DNA of 64,000 nt from Actinopolyspora mzabensis (GTDB lineage Bacteria > Actinomycetota > Actinomycetes > Mycobacteriales > Pseudonocardiaceae). The position numbers and the translations under genes are program-made. Location: positions 26,674 to 90,673 of the forward strand of contig NZ_FNFM01000015.1 of assembly GCF_900101095.1 (NCBI RefSeq). The letters are read 5' to 3'. This document shows positions 1 through 8,794 of the stretch, piece by piece (position 1 is the first letter of the stretch; every line of letters begins with the position of its first letter). The notes below the pieces were generated by a model. That model was not told where the DNA came from. It saw only the letters and a program-made list of their open reading frames with translations, and made no database searches.

Positions 1-110
1 TCCGCTCTCGCCGGGGACTGATCCCTGTTTCGTGCGAGCGGGTTTCGTGGTGCTGTGAGTCCGTACGGCGTCGGGAGGCTCGGCGTCGCGGGAACAGTCA
101 GCCGAAAGGT

Positions 111-124
111 ATGGTCTAGACCAT
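111..124 (+). promoter_or_regulatory. DasR-type (dre) operator overlapping the ptsI start codon
   Basis: A perfect 14-base palindrome, ATGGTCTAGACCAT, is visible. Its TGGTCTAGACCA core matches the dre consensus bound by DasR, the GntR-family N-acetylglucosamine regulator that controls PTS genes in Streptomyces. The right half contains the ATG of ptsI (123-125), and an in-frame TAG lies inside the left half (117-119), so translation cannot start further upstream. Binding here should block transcription at or just after initiation. Assignment to DasR is by motif recall. Confidence 0.85.
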
Positions 125-1760
125 GTTGCGATTGAGTGGTGTCGGCGTCAGCAACGGTCGGGCCGCCGGCCCGGTGGTCCGGGTCGCCGAGCCCCTGCCC
201 GAACCCCCCGCCTCCCCCGCCGTGACGGATCCGGAAGCCGAGGCCGCGCGGATCCCACCCGCCGCCCAAGCGGTGGCCGACGGACTGTTCGCCCGCGCCG
301 CGAGCGTCGAGGGAGACGCCAAGGCCGTCCTGGAGACCACCGCCGCGATGGCGATGGACCCCTCGTTGAGCTCGCGTGCCGAGCAGCTCGTGAACCAGCG
401 CGCGGTGCCCGCACCACGGGCCGTGCTGGAAGCCGCAGGCGAGTTCGCGGAGTCCTTGCGGGCCACCGGTGGCTACCTGGCCGAACGGGTACGTGACGTG
501 CACGACGTGAGGGACCGGATCATCGCCGAACTGCTCGGGGTGCGGCCCCCCGGGGTTCCCGCCCTGCAGGAGCCCAGCGTGCTGGTCGCACGGGACCTGG
601 CCCCCGCGGACACCGCCGATCTGGATCCGGACCTCGTGCTGGCCCTGGCGACCGAGGAAGGCGGCCCCACCAGTCACACCGCGATTCTCGCCCGCTCGCT
701 GGGAATCCCCGCCGTGGTGGCGGTGCGCGGACTGCTCGCCGAGACCGCCGCGATCGCCGCCGAGGTCGACGGCGACAGCGGGGCGGTAGAACTGTCGGAG
801 GAGCGGGTCGAGGTCCGTGCCGCCGAGCGGGCCGACACGACGGACTGGACCGGCAGCGGCGGCACCTCGGACGGAACCCGGGTCAAGATCCTCGCCAACG
901 TGGGCGCGGCCGCGGACACGGCGGCAGCCGTTTCCGCGCGGGCCGAGGGAGTCGGGCTGTTCCGCACCGAGTTCTGCTACCTCGCGGCCGAGGACGAACC
1001 GGACGTCGCCACCCAGCGGGCGGCCTACGCGGAGGTGCTCGAACCGTTCGCCGGGAAAACCGTCGTGGTGCGCACCCTGGACGCGGGCGCCGACAAACCG
1101 CTGGGATTCCTGGACACCGGTAACGAGCCCAACCCGGCGCTGGGTGTGCGCGGGTTGCGGGTGGCGTTCGACCTGCCCGAGGTGCTCGACCGGCAGCTGA
1201 CCGCCATCGCGGGGGCCGCGGGGGACTCGGGCGCGGACGTCTCGGTGATGGCTCCCATGGTGGCCACCCCGGAAGAGGCCGCCTGGTTCGCCGAACGCGC
1301 CAGGACGGCCGGGATCGCCCGCGTCGGTGCGATGGTCGAGGTGCCCGCTGCCGCGTTGATCGCCCGGGAACTGCTCGAAGTGGTCGACTTCGTAAGCATC
1401 GGCACCAACGACCTGGCGCAGTACGTGTTCGCCGCCGACCGACAGCTCGGCGCGCTGGCGGGGCTGAACGATCCCTGGCAGCCCGCGCTGCTGCGGTTGA
1501 TCGCGATGATCGGTCGCGCGGGGAGCGAGACGGGCAAGTCGGTGGGGGTCTGTGGGGAAGCGGCCGCCGACCCGCTGCTCGCCCGCGTACTCGTGGGGTT
1601 GGGGGTGAGCAGTCTGTCCATGGTGGCCACGGCCGTTCCCGCCGTGGGGTCGGCGGTTGCCGGGGCCTCGCTGCCAGCCTGTGAACGAGCCGCCGAGACA
1701 GCGCTCGCCGCCTCGGACGCCGCCGGCGCCAAGGCAGCGGTGCGTGCGGCGTTCGAATGA
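123..1760 (+). CDS. ptsI: Phosphoenolpyruvate-protein phosphotransferase (PTS enzyme I)
   Basis: Cytoplasmic general component of the sugar phosphotransferase system: it autophosphorylates from phosphoenolpyruvate and passes the phosphate to HPr. The 545 residues are slightly short for the family (about 550-575). The phospho-histidine lies in GGPTSHTAILARS (His185), followed by the PEP-binding barrel with GLFRTEF, the ALGVRGLR stretch, IGTNDLAQY and a GVCGEAAADP motif near the C-terminus. No ptsH or EIIA gene is adjacent. The start at 123 is the first possible in-frame start, because a TAG stop at 117-119 precedes it; the AAAGG at 106-109 is rather distant, so initiation may be weak or nearly leaderless. 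The overlapping dre palindrome predicts repression by DasR and induction by amino sugars. Confidence 0.95.
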   Translation: MLRLSGVGVSNGRAAGPVVRVAEPLPEPPASPAVTDPEAEAARIPPAAQAVADGLFARAASVEGDAKAVLETTAAMAMDPSLSSRAEQLVNQRAVPAPRAVLEAAGEFAESLRATGGYLAERVRDVHDVRDRIIAELLGVRPPGVPALQEPSVLVARDLAPADTADLDPDLVLALATEEGGPTSHTAILARSLGIPAVVAVRGLLAETAAIAAEVDGDSGAVELSEERVEVRAAERADTTDWTGSGGTSDGTRVKILANVGAAADTAAAVSARAEGVGLFRTEFCYLAAEDEPDVATQRAAYAEVLEPFAGKTVVVRTLDAGADKPLGFLDTGNEPNPALGVRGLRVAFDLPEVLDRQLTAIAGAAGDSGADVSVMAPMVATPEEAAWFAERARTAGIARVGAMVEVPAAALIARELLEVVDFVSIGTNDLAQYVFAADRQLGALAGLNDPWQPALLRLIAMIGRAGSETGKSVGVCGEAAADPLLARVLVGLGVSSLSMVATAVPAVGSAVAGASLPACERAAETALAASDAAGAKAAVRAAFE

Positions 1761-1790
1761 ACCTCAGCGAGTCGTCGGGTGCACGAAGCT

Positions 1791-1821
1791 CCACCGGTTC
1801 GGGGAGGCTTCACTCCGGTGG
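1791..1821. terminator. Hairpin between convergent ptsI and response-regulator genes
   Basis: CCACCGG (1791-1797) pairs with CCGGTGG (1815-1821) around a 17-base loop. It covers the last codons of the minus-strand response regulator and lies just past the ptsI stop, where a shared terminator would be expected. There is no T-tract, so strength is uncertain. Confidence 0.4.
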
Positions 1822-2487
1822 GGCCTCACCCTCCTGATCGAGCCCGTGCTCGATCGCGTAGCGGGCGAGCTCCACCCGGTTGTGCAGCTGTAGCTTGCGC
1901 AGTGTGGACTGCACGTGGTTCTCGACGGTGCGGTGCGAGATCACCAGCTTGTTCGCGATCTGGCGTGCGGTCAGCCCCTTGGCGACCTGCCGCAGCACAT
2001 CCGTCTCCCGTTCGGTCAGCCGCGGTGGGTCCGGATCCGAGTCGTCCGGGGTGACCGCCATCCGCCGGTACTCCCCAAGCACCAGGCCCGCCAGGCCGGC
2101 GGTGAACACCGCGTCTCCCACCGAGGTGCGTTCCACCGCGTCCACCAGCTCGTCCACGGAGGCCGACTTGACCAGGTAGCCCGAGGCCCCGGCCTTGACG
2201 GCCTCCAGCACGTCGGCGTGCTCGCCACTGGCCGACAGCACCAGCACCCTGGTACCGGGGATTTCCTGGGTGATCTGGCGGGTAGCCTCCACCCCGGAGG
2301 TGTCGCCCAGATTGAGGTCCATCAGCACCACATCCGGGTGCACGGTCCGTGAGATACGCAGTGCCGAGACCGCGTCTCCGGTGGTGGCGCTGATGCGGAA
2401 GCCCCGTTCGGTGAGGTCCCGCGCCACCCCGTCTCGCCAGATCGGGTGATCGTCGACCACCATCACCGAAATCTTCGACCCCGTCAT
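1810..2487 (-). CDS. NarL/FixJ-family two-component response regulator
   Basis: 225-residue DNA-binding response regulator. The receiver domain occupies about residues 5-120, with acidic residues VDDH near the N-terminus, phospho-acceptor Asp57 in VVLMDLNLGD, the conserved Thr/Ser and Lys (SGYLVKSAS). A LuxR-type helix-turn-helix follows at about 153-210 (LTERETDVLRQVAKGLTARQIA). The frame is open a further 30 codons upstream, but ATG at 2487 has a GAGGAG 7 bases before it and leads straight into the receiver fold. The gene lies 11 bases downstream of the sensor kinase, so they form one operon. The target genes cannot be read from the sequence. Confidence 0.9.
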   Translation of the reverse strand: MTGSKISVMVVDDHPIWRDGVARDLTERGFRISATTGDAVSALRISRTVHPDVVLMDLNLGDTSGVEATRQITQEIPGTRVLVLSASGEHADVLEAVKAGASGYLVKSASVDELVDAVERTSVGDAVFTAGLAGLVLGEYRRMAVTPDDSDPDPPRLTERETDVLRQVAKGLTARQIANKLVISHRTVENHVQSTLRKLQLHNRVELARYAIEHGLDQEGEAPPE

Positions 2488-2498
2488 GCTCTCGCTCC

Positions 2499-3788
2499 TC
2501 AGTAATTCCCGCGTGCCAGTCCACCACTGTGCACGGTCCGGTCCCCCGAATCGGTGCGAGTGAGATGGATTTCCCATTCGGTGCCCTCACCGACCGAGGT
2601 GTCCAATGTGACAGTCCCACCGAGACTCTCCACCCGACCGCGGATCGACTGCGCGACTCCCATCCTTCCCGCGGCGGCCGCTTCCTCCAGCCTGCCTTCC
2701 GGGATGCCGGGCCCGTCGTCCCGCACGCTGAGCACGATCTCGGGCCCCAGGTCCTCCAGCAGGATCCAGGCCTGCGCTTCCGTTCCCGCGTGCTCCGCCA
2801 CGTTCTGCAGGGCTTCGCCGGCGACCGAGACCAGCGCGGTGACCGTTTCCGCGGGCAGCGTGACCTCGGTGGCGGGTACCGAGACGTTGATCCCCGTGCC
2901 CTCGAGCGCTCGGAGGCGCGTGGCCAGGTCCGTGCTCGTCTCGCCGCGTTCGGCCGGGCCGGTGGATACCAGGGCTCGCAGCGCGGTCTCCTGCTCACCG
3001 GCCATAGTGGCCAGTTCGGCGGCTTCGCCGCCGAGTTCCCCGCCTCTGCGCCGTACTCGGGCCAGCACCTGGAGCACGCTGTCGTGGATGTCGCGTGCCA
3101 ACCGCTCGCGTTCGGCCGTGGCCGCCTCGGCGCGCAGTGCTCTGGCCAGCCGCCGCGTGGAATGCTTGGCGGTTTCCGAGGCGAGTCCCAGCAGCAGTCC
3201 GATCACCAGGTGCAGCGCCGTGTCCATCCACATGTTGGAGTCGATGTAGCCGCGCATGGCGAGATTGGCCGCCGCCGCGGCCGCGCCGCTCGTGACTCCT
3301 CCCGGCATGCCGCACCGTACCGCGGCAGCGGTGACCATCGAGGCGTGCCACATGGTGACCACGGTCGGCAGGCCCTGTTCCAGTTGTTGCTCGGTGAGTA
3401 CGAAGTAGCAGAGCCCGAACAGTGCCGTCGTGACGAACTGGTCCAGCAGCACCAGCCGTTTCGTGCGCCCCGACGGTTTGCTGTAGCGCCAGATGGTGAA
3501 GGCGGTCCAGCCAACCATCGACGCCATGATCACGGAACCCAGCGCGGGTTCGCGGTAGTGGGGCAGCATGACCAGGAACCACACGAAGGCGTAGATCAGG
3601 GTCAACACACGTAGTCCGTTGTGTGCCCGCCAGAGCGGGATGCGCCCGTCCGGAACCGCTTCCAGCTGCCCGTTCCGGTTGGTGGTGGTGTGCGGGGTTC
3701 CGCCTGTCGTCGTGAGTGTTCGCCACATTCTCGGCCACAGGGGTCGGTTGCGGTGTCCGTCCGTGCTGTCGCTGGTCGTGCTGCCCAC
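2499..3788 (-). CDS. Membrane sensor histidine kinase (HisKA_3 type, MacS-like)
   Basis: 429-residue sensor kinase for the neighbouring NarL-type regulator. A charged N-terminal leader of about 50 residues precedes roughly five or six membrane helices (about 55-205), with almost no extracytoplasmic domain. The dimerisation/phospho-acceptor helix is ERERLARDIHDSVLQVLA (His235), and the GHKL ATPase carries GEALQNVAEHAG (N-box), DDGPGIPEGR (G1) and GRMGVAQSIRGR (G2). The layout resembles the actinobacterial MacS family, which is paired with a LuxR-type regulator; that match is from memory. The start is a GTG with a weak ribosome site, and a later start (for example ATG near 3728) is possible because the first 50 residues look non-essential. 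The signal sensed is unknown. Confidence 0.88.
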   Translation of the reverse strand: MGSTTSDSTDGHRNRPLWPRMWRTLTTTGGTPHTTTNRNGQLEAVPDGRIPLWRAHNGLRVLTLIYAFVWFLVMLPHYREPALGSVIMASMVGWTAFTIWRYSKPSGRTKRLVLLDQFVTTALFGLCYFVLTEQQLEQGLPTVVTMWHASMVTAAAVRCGMPGGVTSGAAAAAANLAMRGYIDSNMWMDTALHLVIGLLLGLASETAKHSTRRLARALRAEAATAERERLARDIHDSVLQVLARVRRRGGELGGEAAELATMAGEQETALRALVSTGPAERGETSTDLATRLRALEGTGINVSVPATEVTLPAETVTALVSVAGEALQNVAEHAGTEAQAWILLEDLGPEIVLSVRDDGPGIPEGRLEEAAAAGRMGVAQSIRGRVESLGGTVTLDTSVGEGTEWEIHLTRTDSGDRTVHSGGLARGNY

Positions 3789-4333
3789 TCTTCGGCGTTC
3801 CTTTCCGGCGAACTTGCCAGGGCCATACGTATCGACGAGCGCGCCGGGCTTCTCGTTCCAGCCTTCGCGGAGTTCGCTCCGGGACCTTCGTGACGGTTTT
3901 CACCCCGCCCCTCGACTCTCTTCCGCACGTGGTGACGTGCGAACCAGCCAAGTATGAATCTTATTCGTCTTGGCGCGGGGCGAGCGAACCGATCGTCGCT
4001 CGCGCGGGACGGCGCGCTCTCCCCCTCGCGCAGTCCCCGTCCCACGCCCCGGTCGTACTTCCCAGCCGTGCTTCCCAGTCGTACTACCCAGCCGTACTTC
4101 GCGGCCCGCTCCCGTATCCACCACGACGTTCCGAGAAAGGACCGAGAACCGCTGCCGTCCCAGCCATCGAGCCTATGGTTTCACCGAACGGAACCAGTCG
4201 ATCACCTCGGACATCCAACGGGAAACGGGGTTCGACGAGTGAACGACGCATCGCATCGAAGCCCACACCGGGTGTGGCTACGAACCCGGCCGGATCTGTG
4301 CGAGGCTCCCGACAGGGGAGGAGTGAGAGATTC
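3789..4333. other. 545-base intergenic region between divergent sensor kinase and diguanylate cyclase
   Basis: No convincing gene is seen on either strand. A slightly AT-richer patch (about 3950-3975) could carry a promoter, but no paired -35/-10 elements stand out. The one clear structure is the 13-base tandem repeat at 4052-4103. The plus strand is open in the frame of the downstream cyclase, but coding potential before the ATG at 4334 looks poor. Confidence 0.5.
4052..4103. repeat. 13-base tandem repeat, four copies
   Basis: Four head-to-tail units of period 13 (GTCGTACTTCCCA, GCCGTGCTTCCCA, GTCGTACTACCCA, GCCGTACTTCGCG). They sit about 230 bases upstream of the membrane diguanylate cyclase. 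Copy-to-copy differences are only one to four bases. Could be a slippage product or an array of protein-binding sites. Confidence 0.8.
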
Positions 4334-5530
4334 ATGGGGTACTGGCCATTGTGGAGGCTCAGGCCCGCGGCGCTGGTCTACGTGATCGTGGTGCAGCTCG
4401 TGGCCGTGTCGCTGGTGTTCGCGGTCATTCTGACCACCGCTCCGCCGACTTCCGAGACGCTGCACCGCTTCGGGCTGCTCGCGTTCACCGCAGGCGTCGT
4501 GATCGTCGGTACCTCGTTGTCCATCCAGCTGCGCGACGAGGTTCGCCGGGATCCCTGGACGATCCACATCTGCTATCTCGTCACCGGCATGCTCACCCTG
4601 CCGCCGAACCTGCTCGTGCTGTTGTTGCTGGGGCCCGCCCTGCACGGGGTGCTCGGCGTGCGCGGCGAGTCGTACCGGTGGATGTTCGTCACCGCCGCCA
4701 CCGTTTCGGCCACGTTCGTGGCCCGGGCGGTCGTCGGTTGGCACGAGCCGCAGTGGAATCCCCTGCTGCTGATCGCGGGCTCGGCCACCCTGCTGTTGCT
4801 TCGGGCCGCGATCGTGGCGGTTGGACTCCGACTGCGCAGACCCCGGGCTGACAGGGCCGAGATCCTGGGAGACCCGATCGATGTGCTGCTCGGCATCGTC
4901 GCCGCCGCCCTCGGCCTCCTGTTGGCGGTGGCGATGGAGCTCCATCCGGCCAGCGCGTTGCTCGCCGCACCGCCGATGGCACTGCTGGACATGGCCGGTC
5001 AGCTACCGCAGTGGCGGCGCTCGGCGCAGCGGGACGGCAAGACCGGACTCGTCAACGCGGTCCACTGGGACAAACTGGCACGTGCGGAACTGGGCAGGGC
5101 GAGCTCCCGGAAACAGCGGGCCGCGATCCTGCTGCTCGACCTCGATCACTTCAAGCGCGTCAACGACGAGCTCGGACACCTGGCGGGAGACGCCGCACTG
5201 TCCTCTATGGCCCTGATGCTGCGCGGCAGCGTCCGCAAGGGCGATCTGGTGGGGCGCTTCGGCGGCGAGGAGTTCGTCGTGCTGTTACCCGACGCCGACA
5301 TTCCCGCCGCCAGCGAGATCGCCCACCGGATCCGGAGTTCCACCGCCTCGCTGTCCGTACCCGCCCGGGACACCCGAGGAGTGCACCGGGAACTGGACGG
5401 GCTCACCGTCAGCATCGGTGTGGCCGCCACCGAGCGGGTGGGCTACGAGCTGGAGGATCTGCTGGTGGCCGCCGACGCGGCCCTCCTCGCAGCGAAAGCG
5501 GGTGGGCGCAACGCCGTCAGCCTCGCGTAG
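4334..5530 (+). CDS. Membrane-anchored diguanylate cyclase (GGDEF)
   Basis: 398-residue protein that should make cyclic di-GMP from two GTP. About six hydrophobic helices fill residues 8-200, with no recognisable soluble sensor. The GGDEF domain follows: DLDHFKRVNDELGH for metal and base binding, then the active-site loop GGEEF at 310-314. An RKGD sequence lies exactly five residues before that loop and matches the RxxD allosteric inhibitory site, so product feedback is likely. ATG 4334 was chosen because GGGGAGGAG (4315-4323) precedes it and the first helix starts eight residues in. Two other cyclic-di-GMP genes follow within 11 kb. Confidence 0.92.
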   Translation: MGYWPLWRLRPAALVYVIVVQLVAVSLVFAVILTTAPPTSETLHRFGLLAFTAGVVIVGTSLSIQLRDEVRRDPWTIHICYLVTGMLTLPPNLLVLLLLGPALHGVLGVRGESYRWMFVTAATVSATFVARAVVGWHEPQWNPLLLIAGSATLLLLRAAIVAVGLRLRRPRADRAEILGDPIDVLLGIVAAALGLLLAVAMELHPASALLAAPPMALLDMAGQLPQWRRSAQRDGKTGLVNAVHWDKLARAELGRASSRKQRAAILLLDLDHFKRVNDELGHLAGDAALSSMALMLRGSVRKGDLVGRFGGEEFVVLLPDADIPAASEIAHRIRSSTASLSVPARDTRGVHRELDGLTVSIGVAATERVGYELEDLLVAADAALLAAKAGGRNAVSLA

Positions 5531-5826
5531 TGGTTTCGCACGGTCCCGTGGCACGGCCGCTCGGGTGGCGGAACCTCCCGCACGGCTCTCGCTGCGGGTG
5601 CCCCGACCTCGGGTAGCGACCTACACAACGTCGGGACCGTCCTCGCGAGAGCCGCACGCGAGAACCCGCGGCGGTGCCGACTGCGTAAGTGATGGGGGTT
5701 CGTCGATTTCTCGCGAAATCGCCGCCCCCCGAAGTCGCTACTCAAGAGCCGGCCCAACGCCGCGAGGCACCGACTCACGTGACGGCTACCCGATCAGCTA
5801 TGCGGGGCGAACCGAATTCGACCGAA
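5531..5826. other. Intergenic region between convergent genes, with hairpin and palindromic repeat
   Basis: About 300 bases between the convergent diguanylate cyclase and AI-2E-type permease. CGGCTCTCGC (5583-5592) can pair with GCGAGAGCCG (5645-5654), with an inner CCCGAC/GTCGGG pairing, giving a large terminator-like structure. One copy of the dispersed GATTTC palindrome follows at 5701-5723. No gene is seen. Confidence 0.45.
5701..5723 (-). repeat. Dispersed palindromic repeat, copy 1
   Basis: CGTCGATTTCTCGCGAAATCG at 5701-5721, followed by CC. Read on the minus strand it is the same element (core GATTTCGCGAGAAATCGACG) seen around 34.2, 49.4, 50.2 and 54.4 kb. GATTTC and GAAATC arms flank four central bases. 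Confidence 0.8.
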
Positions 5827-6978
5827 TCACTCGGGTGCGGGCTCTTCGCTGTCACTTTCGGGGGGTTCCCGCCCGCCTTCCACGGCGGCGGTGGCCGGTT
5901 CCGCCTGCCCGTCGCCCTCGTAAAGCGCGCGGACGGCGGAGTTGAGCATCGCCAGCACCGGCACGGCCAGCAGCGTACCGATGATGCCGGCGACTATGGC
6001 TCCCACGCTGATCGCCAGCACCACGGCGAGCGGGTGCAACCGCACCGCACGGCCGATCAGCAGCGGCTGCAGCACGTTGCCCTCGAGCTGCTGCACCCCG
6101 AGCACCACCCCGAGCGTCAGCAGCGCCGCGATCGGCCCCTCGGCGACCAGGGCGACGAGTATCGCGACCGCTCCGGACGCCACGGCGCCGACGATCGGGA
6201 TGAACGCCGCGAGGAACACCAGCGCCGCCAGGGGCACCACCAGCGGCACACCTATTATGGCCAGCCCGATCCCGATGCCCAACGCGTCACCGACGGCCAC
6301 CAGGCCGGTCGCCCGGATGTAGCCGATCAGCGAGTCGAATCCCCGGGTCCCCGCCAGATCGAGCCGGGAGCGCAACGGATCCGGCATCGGCCCCAGCAGG
6401 AACAGCCAGATCCGCCTGCCGTCGTGCAGGAAGAAGATCAGGGTGAACAGCATCAGCAGCATTCCGGTGAGGAAGCTGCCGAAGGTGGTGGCCGTGGCCA
6501 GCGCTCCGGTGGTGATTCGCTGCTGGTTGTCCTGCAGCCAGTTCCCGACCTGGTCGACGTATCTGTTGATCTGTGCCTCGCCGAGGTGCAGCGGACCGGT
6601 GGCCGCCCACTCCCGGACGGTGTCCAGGCTGGCCATCAGTTGCCGTTGCAGGTCGGGCAGACCCGCGATGAACGCGTTGATGACGAAGGTGAGGACACCG
6701 CCAACGGCGGCGAGTCCGCCGACCAGTACGACCGCGGTGGCCAGTCCGCGCGGCACGCGCAGCCTGCTCAGCGCCGACACGGCCGGAGCCAGCAGCGCGG
6801 ACAGCAGCAGCGCGATGGCCACCGGGATGACCACCACGGACAGCTTGCCGACCAGCCAGCCGAGGGCGTACAGCGTGCCGAGGATGACCAACACTCGCCA
6901 ACCGAGGGCTGCCGCTGTTCGTATCGCGACCGGAACCCTGGCGGCTTCGTCCGAATCCGTGACCTTGAAGGCGCTCAC
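5827..6978 (-). CDS. AI-2E family transporter (PF01594-type membrane protein)
   Basis: 383-residue polytopic permease. Around eight hydrophobic segments are visible in the arrangement typical of the family: two early pairs (about 25-100), an extended linker carrying IAGLPDLQRQLMASLD, then helices through the conserved QQLEGNVLQPLLIGRAVRLHP region near residue 310. Family members move autoinducer-2, tetrapyrroles or ions, and the substrate cannot be told from sequence. The C-terminus is a short acidic tail. GTG start at 6978. The gene is divergent from an exported-protein gene at 7312. Confidence 0.85.
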   Translation of the reverse strand: MSAFKVTDSDEAARVPVAIRTAAALGWRVLVILGTLYALGWLVGKLSVVVIPVAIALLLSALLAPAVSALSRLRVPRGLATAVVLVGGLAAVGGVLTFVINAFIAGLPDLQRQLMASLDTVREWAATGPLHLGEAQINRYVDQVGNWLQDNQQRITTGALATATTFGSFLTGMLLMLFTLIFFLHDGRRIWLFLLGPMPDPLRSRLDLAGTRGFDSLIGYIRATGLVAVGDALGIGIGLAIIGVPLVVPLAALVFLAAFIPIVGAVASGAVAILVALVAEGPIAALLTLGVVLGVQQLEGNVLQPLLIGRAVRLHPLAVVLAISVGAIVAGIIGTLLAVPVLAMLNSAVRALYEGDGQAEPATAAVEGGREPPESDSEEPAPE

Positions 6979-7311
6979 ACCGCAACCGTATACGCACGCG
7001 GTGGATCACGGTGGTGACTCACGGCTCCGGTTTCGCCGTGTCCGGTTCGGGACGCACGCGACATCCCGGAATGTCACACGATGTGACGAACCGAGCGCTG
7101 CGTGAATGCGAAGCGGGGGATGTCTTTGGAAGAGTGATCGTCGGCAATCCGCTGGACGTGCTCCGGTCCGATTGTCCGTCGGTCGGCGGGAACGTCGTTC
7201 TCCCACCGGCGTGGCAGTGGACCGCACGCGAGGATCGGTCGGTGTTCTACCGCCCTTCCTCGTCCGGGCCCGTCGCGGCGGGAATGTCGTTCCGAGGAGG
7301 CTGCGGAGTTC
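6979..7311. other. 333-base divergent intergenic region
   Basis: Separates the AI-2E-type permease (minus) from the exported protein at 7312 (plus). Apart from the GTCACA/TGTGAC palindrome at 7073-7087 and the GAGGAGG ribosome site at 7294-7300, I see no gene, repeat or clear promoter pair. Confidence 0.5.
7073..7087. promoter_or_regulatory. Candidate operator, GTCACA-CGA-TGTGAC
   Basis: A perfect inverted repeat with 6-base arms and a 3-base centre, in a divergent promoter region. The half-sites resemble CRP-family half-sites but are in the opposite order (TCACA before TGTGA, with only 3 bases between), so a CRP site is not claimed. Confidence 0.4.
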
Positions 7312-8574
7312 ATGTTCGACGGCGAGCAGGGGGTGACGGCCGACCGCCAACGGCGGTGGCTGTCCCGCGCGCTGGTCGCCGTCGGCGGGACCGTGGCCGG
7401 TGTTTCCGCTGCTTGGCTCTTCGGATCCGCCCAGGCCGTGGCGGTCGAGAAACCTTCCGAGGACGGCACGCTCCGCCAGGTCGGGGCGCTGATCCGACAC
7501 GTCGACGATCGCTCTCCCGGTGCGCGAACGGACGGTTCCGAGGCGCACGAGCGCTACGACGACGAGCGGGCCGCATCCCCCGCGGAACCGGGCGCGGCCC
7601 GGTCCGGTCCGGTGTCGACCCTCTCCAAGGCGCTGGGAACCGAAGCTTGCGGTCGAACCACCACGGTGGATCCGGCCGACAGGACTGTCGGGAGTGGTGC
7701 GGAGAGCCGGGTATCCGGGCCACCGACCGAGAACGACAGGATCCGGAATGATCCTCGTCGAACTGATCGAGCTCGAACTGATCGAGCTCGGGCCGACCGA
7801 CTCCAGCACGACCGTGCCCGGGTATCCCCGACCGTTTCCCCCGGACCGGATCGTGCTCGGGAAACCGTCGAGGAAAGCGGTCCACTCCGGACCGTGCTGG
7901 ATCGTGACGAGCTCCGGGGAACCACCGAGCAGCTGTCCGACTCCGTTTCCGACGGGCTGCGTACCGCGCGACGTGAGGTCGATCCGTTGCTGCACCCCGT
8001 CGAGCGAGTGACGGGCACCCTGATTTCCGGGACGACGGGCGAGGAATCGCTCACCGGAGCCGTCGAGTCGGGCCTGGGAGAACTGCACGACTCGCTACGC
8101 GAAACGGTCTCGGGAGAGCAGCCGGGCGAGTTCCCGGACGAACCCGCCGGGAGCACGGGCATCGGAGCCGGGACGCTACCGGAAGACGGTGTGTCCGCCG
8201 CACATCCCGGCGACACCTCCGACGAGACCGGGTCGAACGACTCCGGCGCGTCCGGTTCCGAATCCGACTCCCGGGAAGCGGCCGTGCTCGCCGCGATCGA
8301 CCGCGACATCGCCTGGCCGAACCACGAATCGCACTCCGAACGCGACGGTTCGTCCACGGAAAGTCGTGGCGGGAAACTTCCCTTCCCGTCCGGTAACTGC
8401 GGCTGCGGCACGGACACCAACACCTCCGGCGGCGGCTCGCACGGCGGTTACGGCCTAGGGGACTCGCTTCCCGTTTCGCGTTCCGCCGTCCCCTCGTTCG
8501 GCGCCATAACGCGCGCCAATGTTTACGACCCCGCGAGCCCCGAGGGGCCGCAACCGGGTACCACTCCCGACTGA
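7312..8574 (+). CDS. Exported low-complexity protein of unknown function
   Basis: 420 residues. An Arg-rich N-terminus and one hydrophobic stretch (about 17-45, ending near AQAVA) look like a signal peptide or anchor. The remainder is hydrophilic, acidic and Ser/Thr/Gly/Arg-rich, with a local Asp-Arg-Ala repetition around residue 150 and helical segments near 200-260 that may be a coiled coil. The C-terminus has a Cys-Gly-Cys motif followed by a Ser-Gly-rich stretch. No family recognised. GAGGAGG at 7294-7300 supports the ATG. A long open frame also exists on the opposite strand, but lacks a ribosome site. The same architecture (signal peptide, long disordered exported region) recurs in the next gene, so the two may act together at the cell surface. 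Confidence 0.7.
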   Translation: MFDGEQGVTADRQRRWLSRALVAVGGTVAGVSAAWLFGSAQAVAVEKPSEDGTLRQVGALIRHVDDRSPGARTDGSEAHERYDDERAASPAEPGAARSGPVSTLSKALGTEACGRTTTVDPADRTVGSGAESRVSGPPTENDRIRNDPRRTDRARTDRARADRLQHDRARVSPTVSPGPDRARETVEESGPLRTVLDRDELRGTTEQLSDSVSDGLRTARREVDPLLHPVERVTGTLISGTTGEESLTGAVESGLGELHDSLRETVSGEQPGEFPDEPAGSTGIGAGTLPEDGVSAAHPGDTSDETGSNDSGASGSESDSREAAVLAAIDRDIAWPNHESHSERDGSSTESRGGKLPFPSGNCGCGTDTNTSGGGSHGGYGLGDSLPVSRSAVPSFGAITRANVYDPASPEGPQPGTTPD

Positions 8575-8794
8575 TTCTCGGTCCGCCGTGGCGGACCGCC
8601 TCGGGCCGGTTCGAGTGATTTCCACTCACCGTCACCCCGAGCAGTGTTTTTCGCCCTCCGCGACTTCGACCCCGAGCGTTACCGGAATCGAAATCCGTGC
8701 TCGCTCCATCGGGTCATTCGGCAATCGCAGTTCGCACAAAGCTTGCGTGCAGGGGCACTCCTGTATCGCGGGAAAGGAATCGGAGGAGAGTTCC

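Noticed and set aside
7073..7087. CRP/GlxR binding site
   Set aside because: Half-sites are in the reverse order and the centre is too short for that family.
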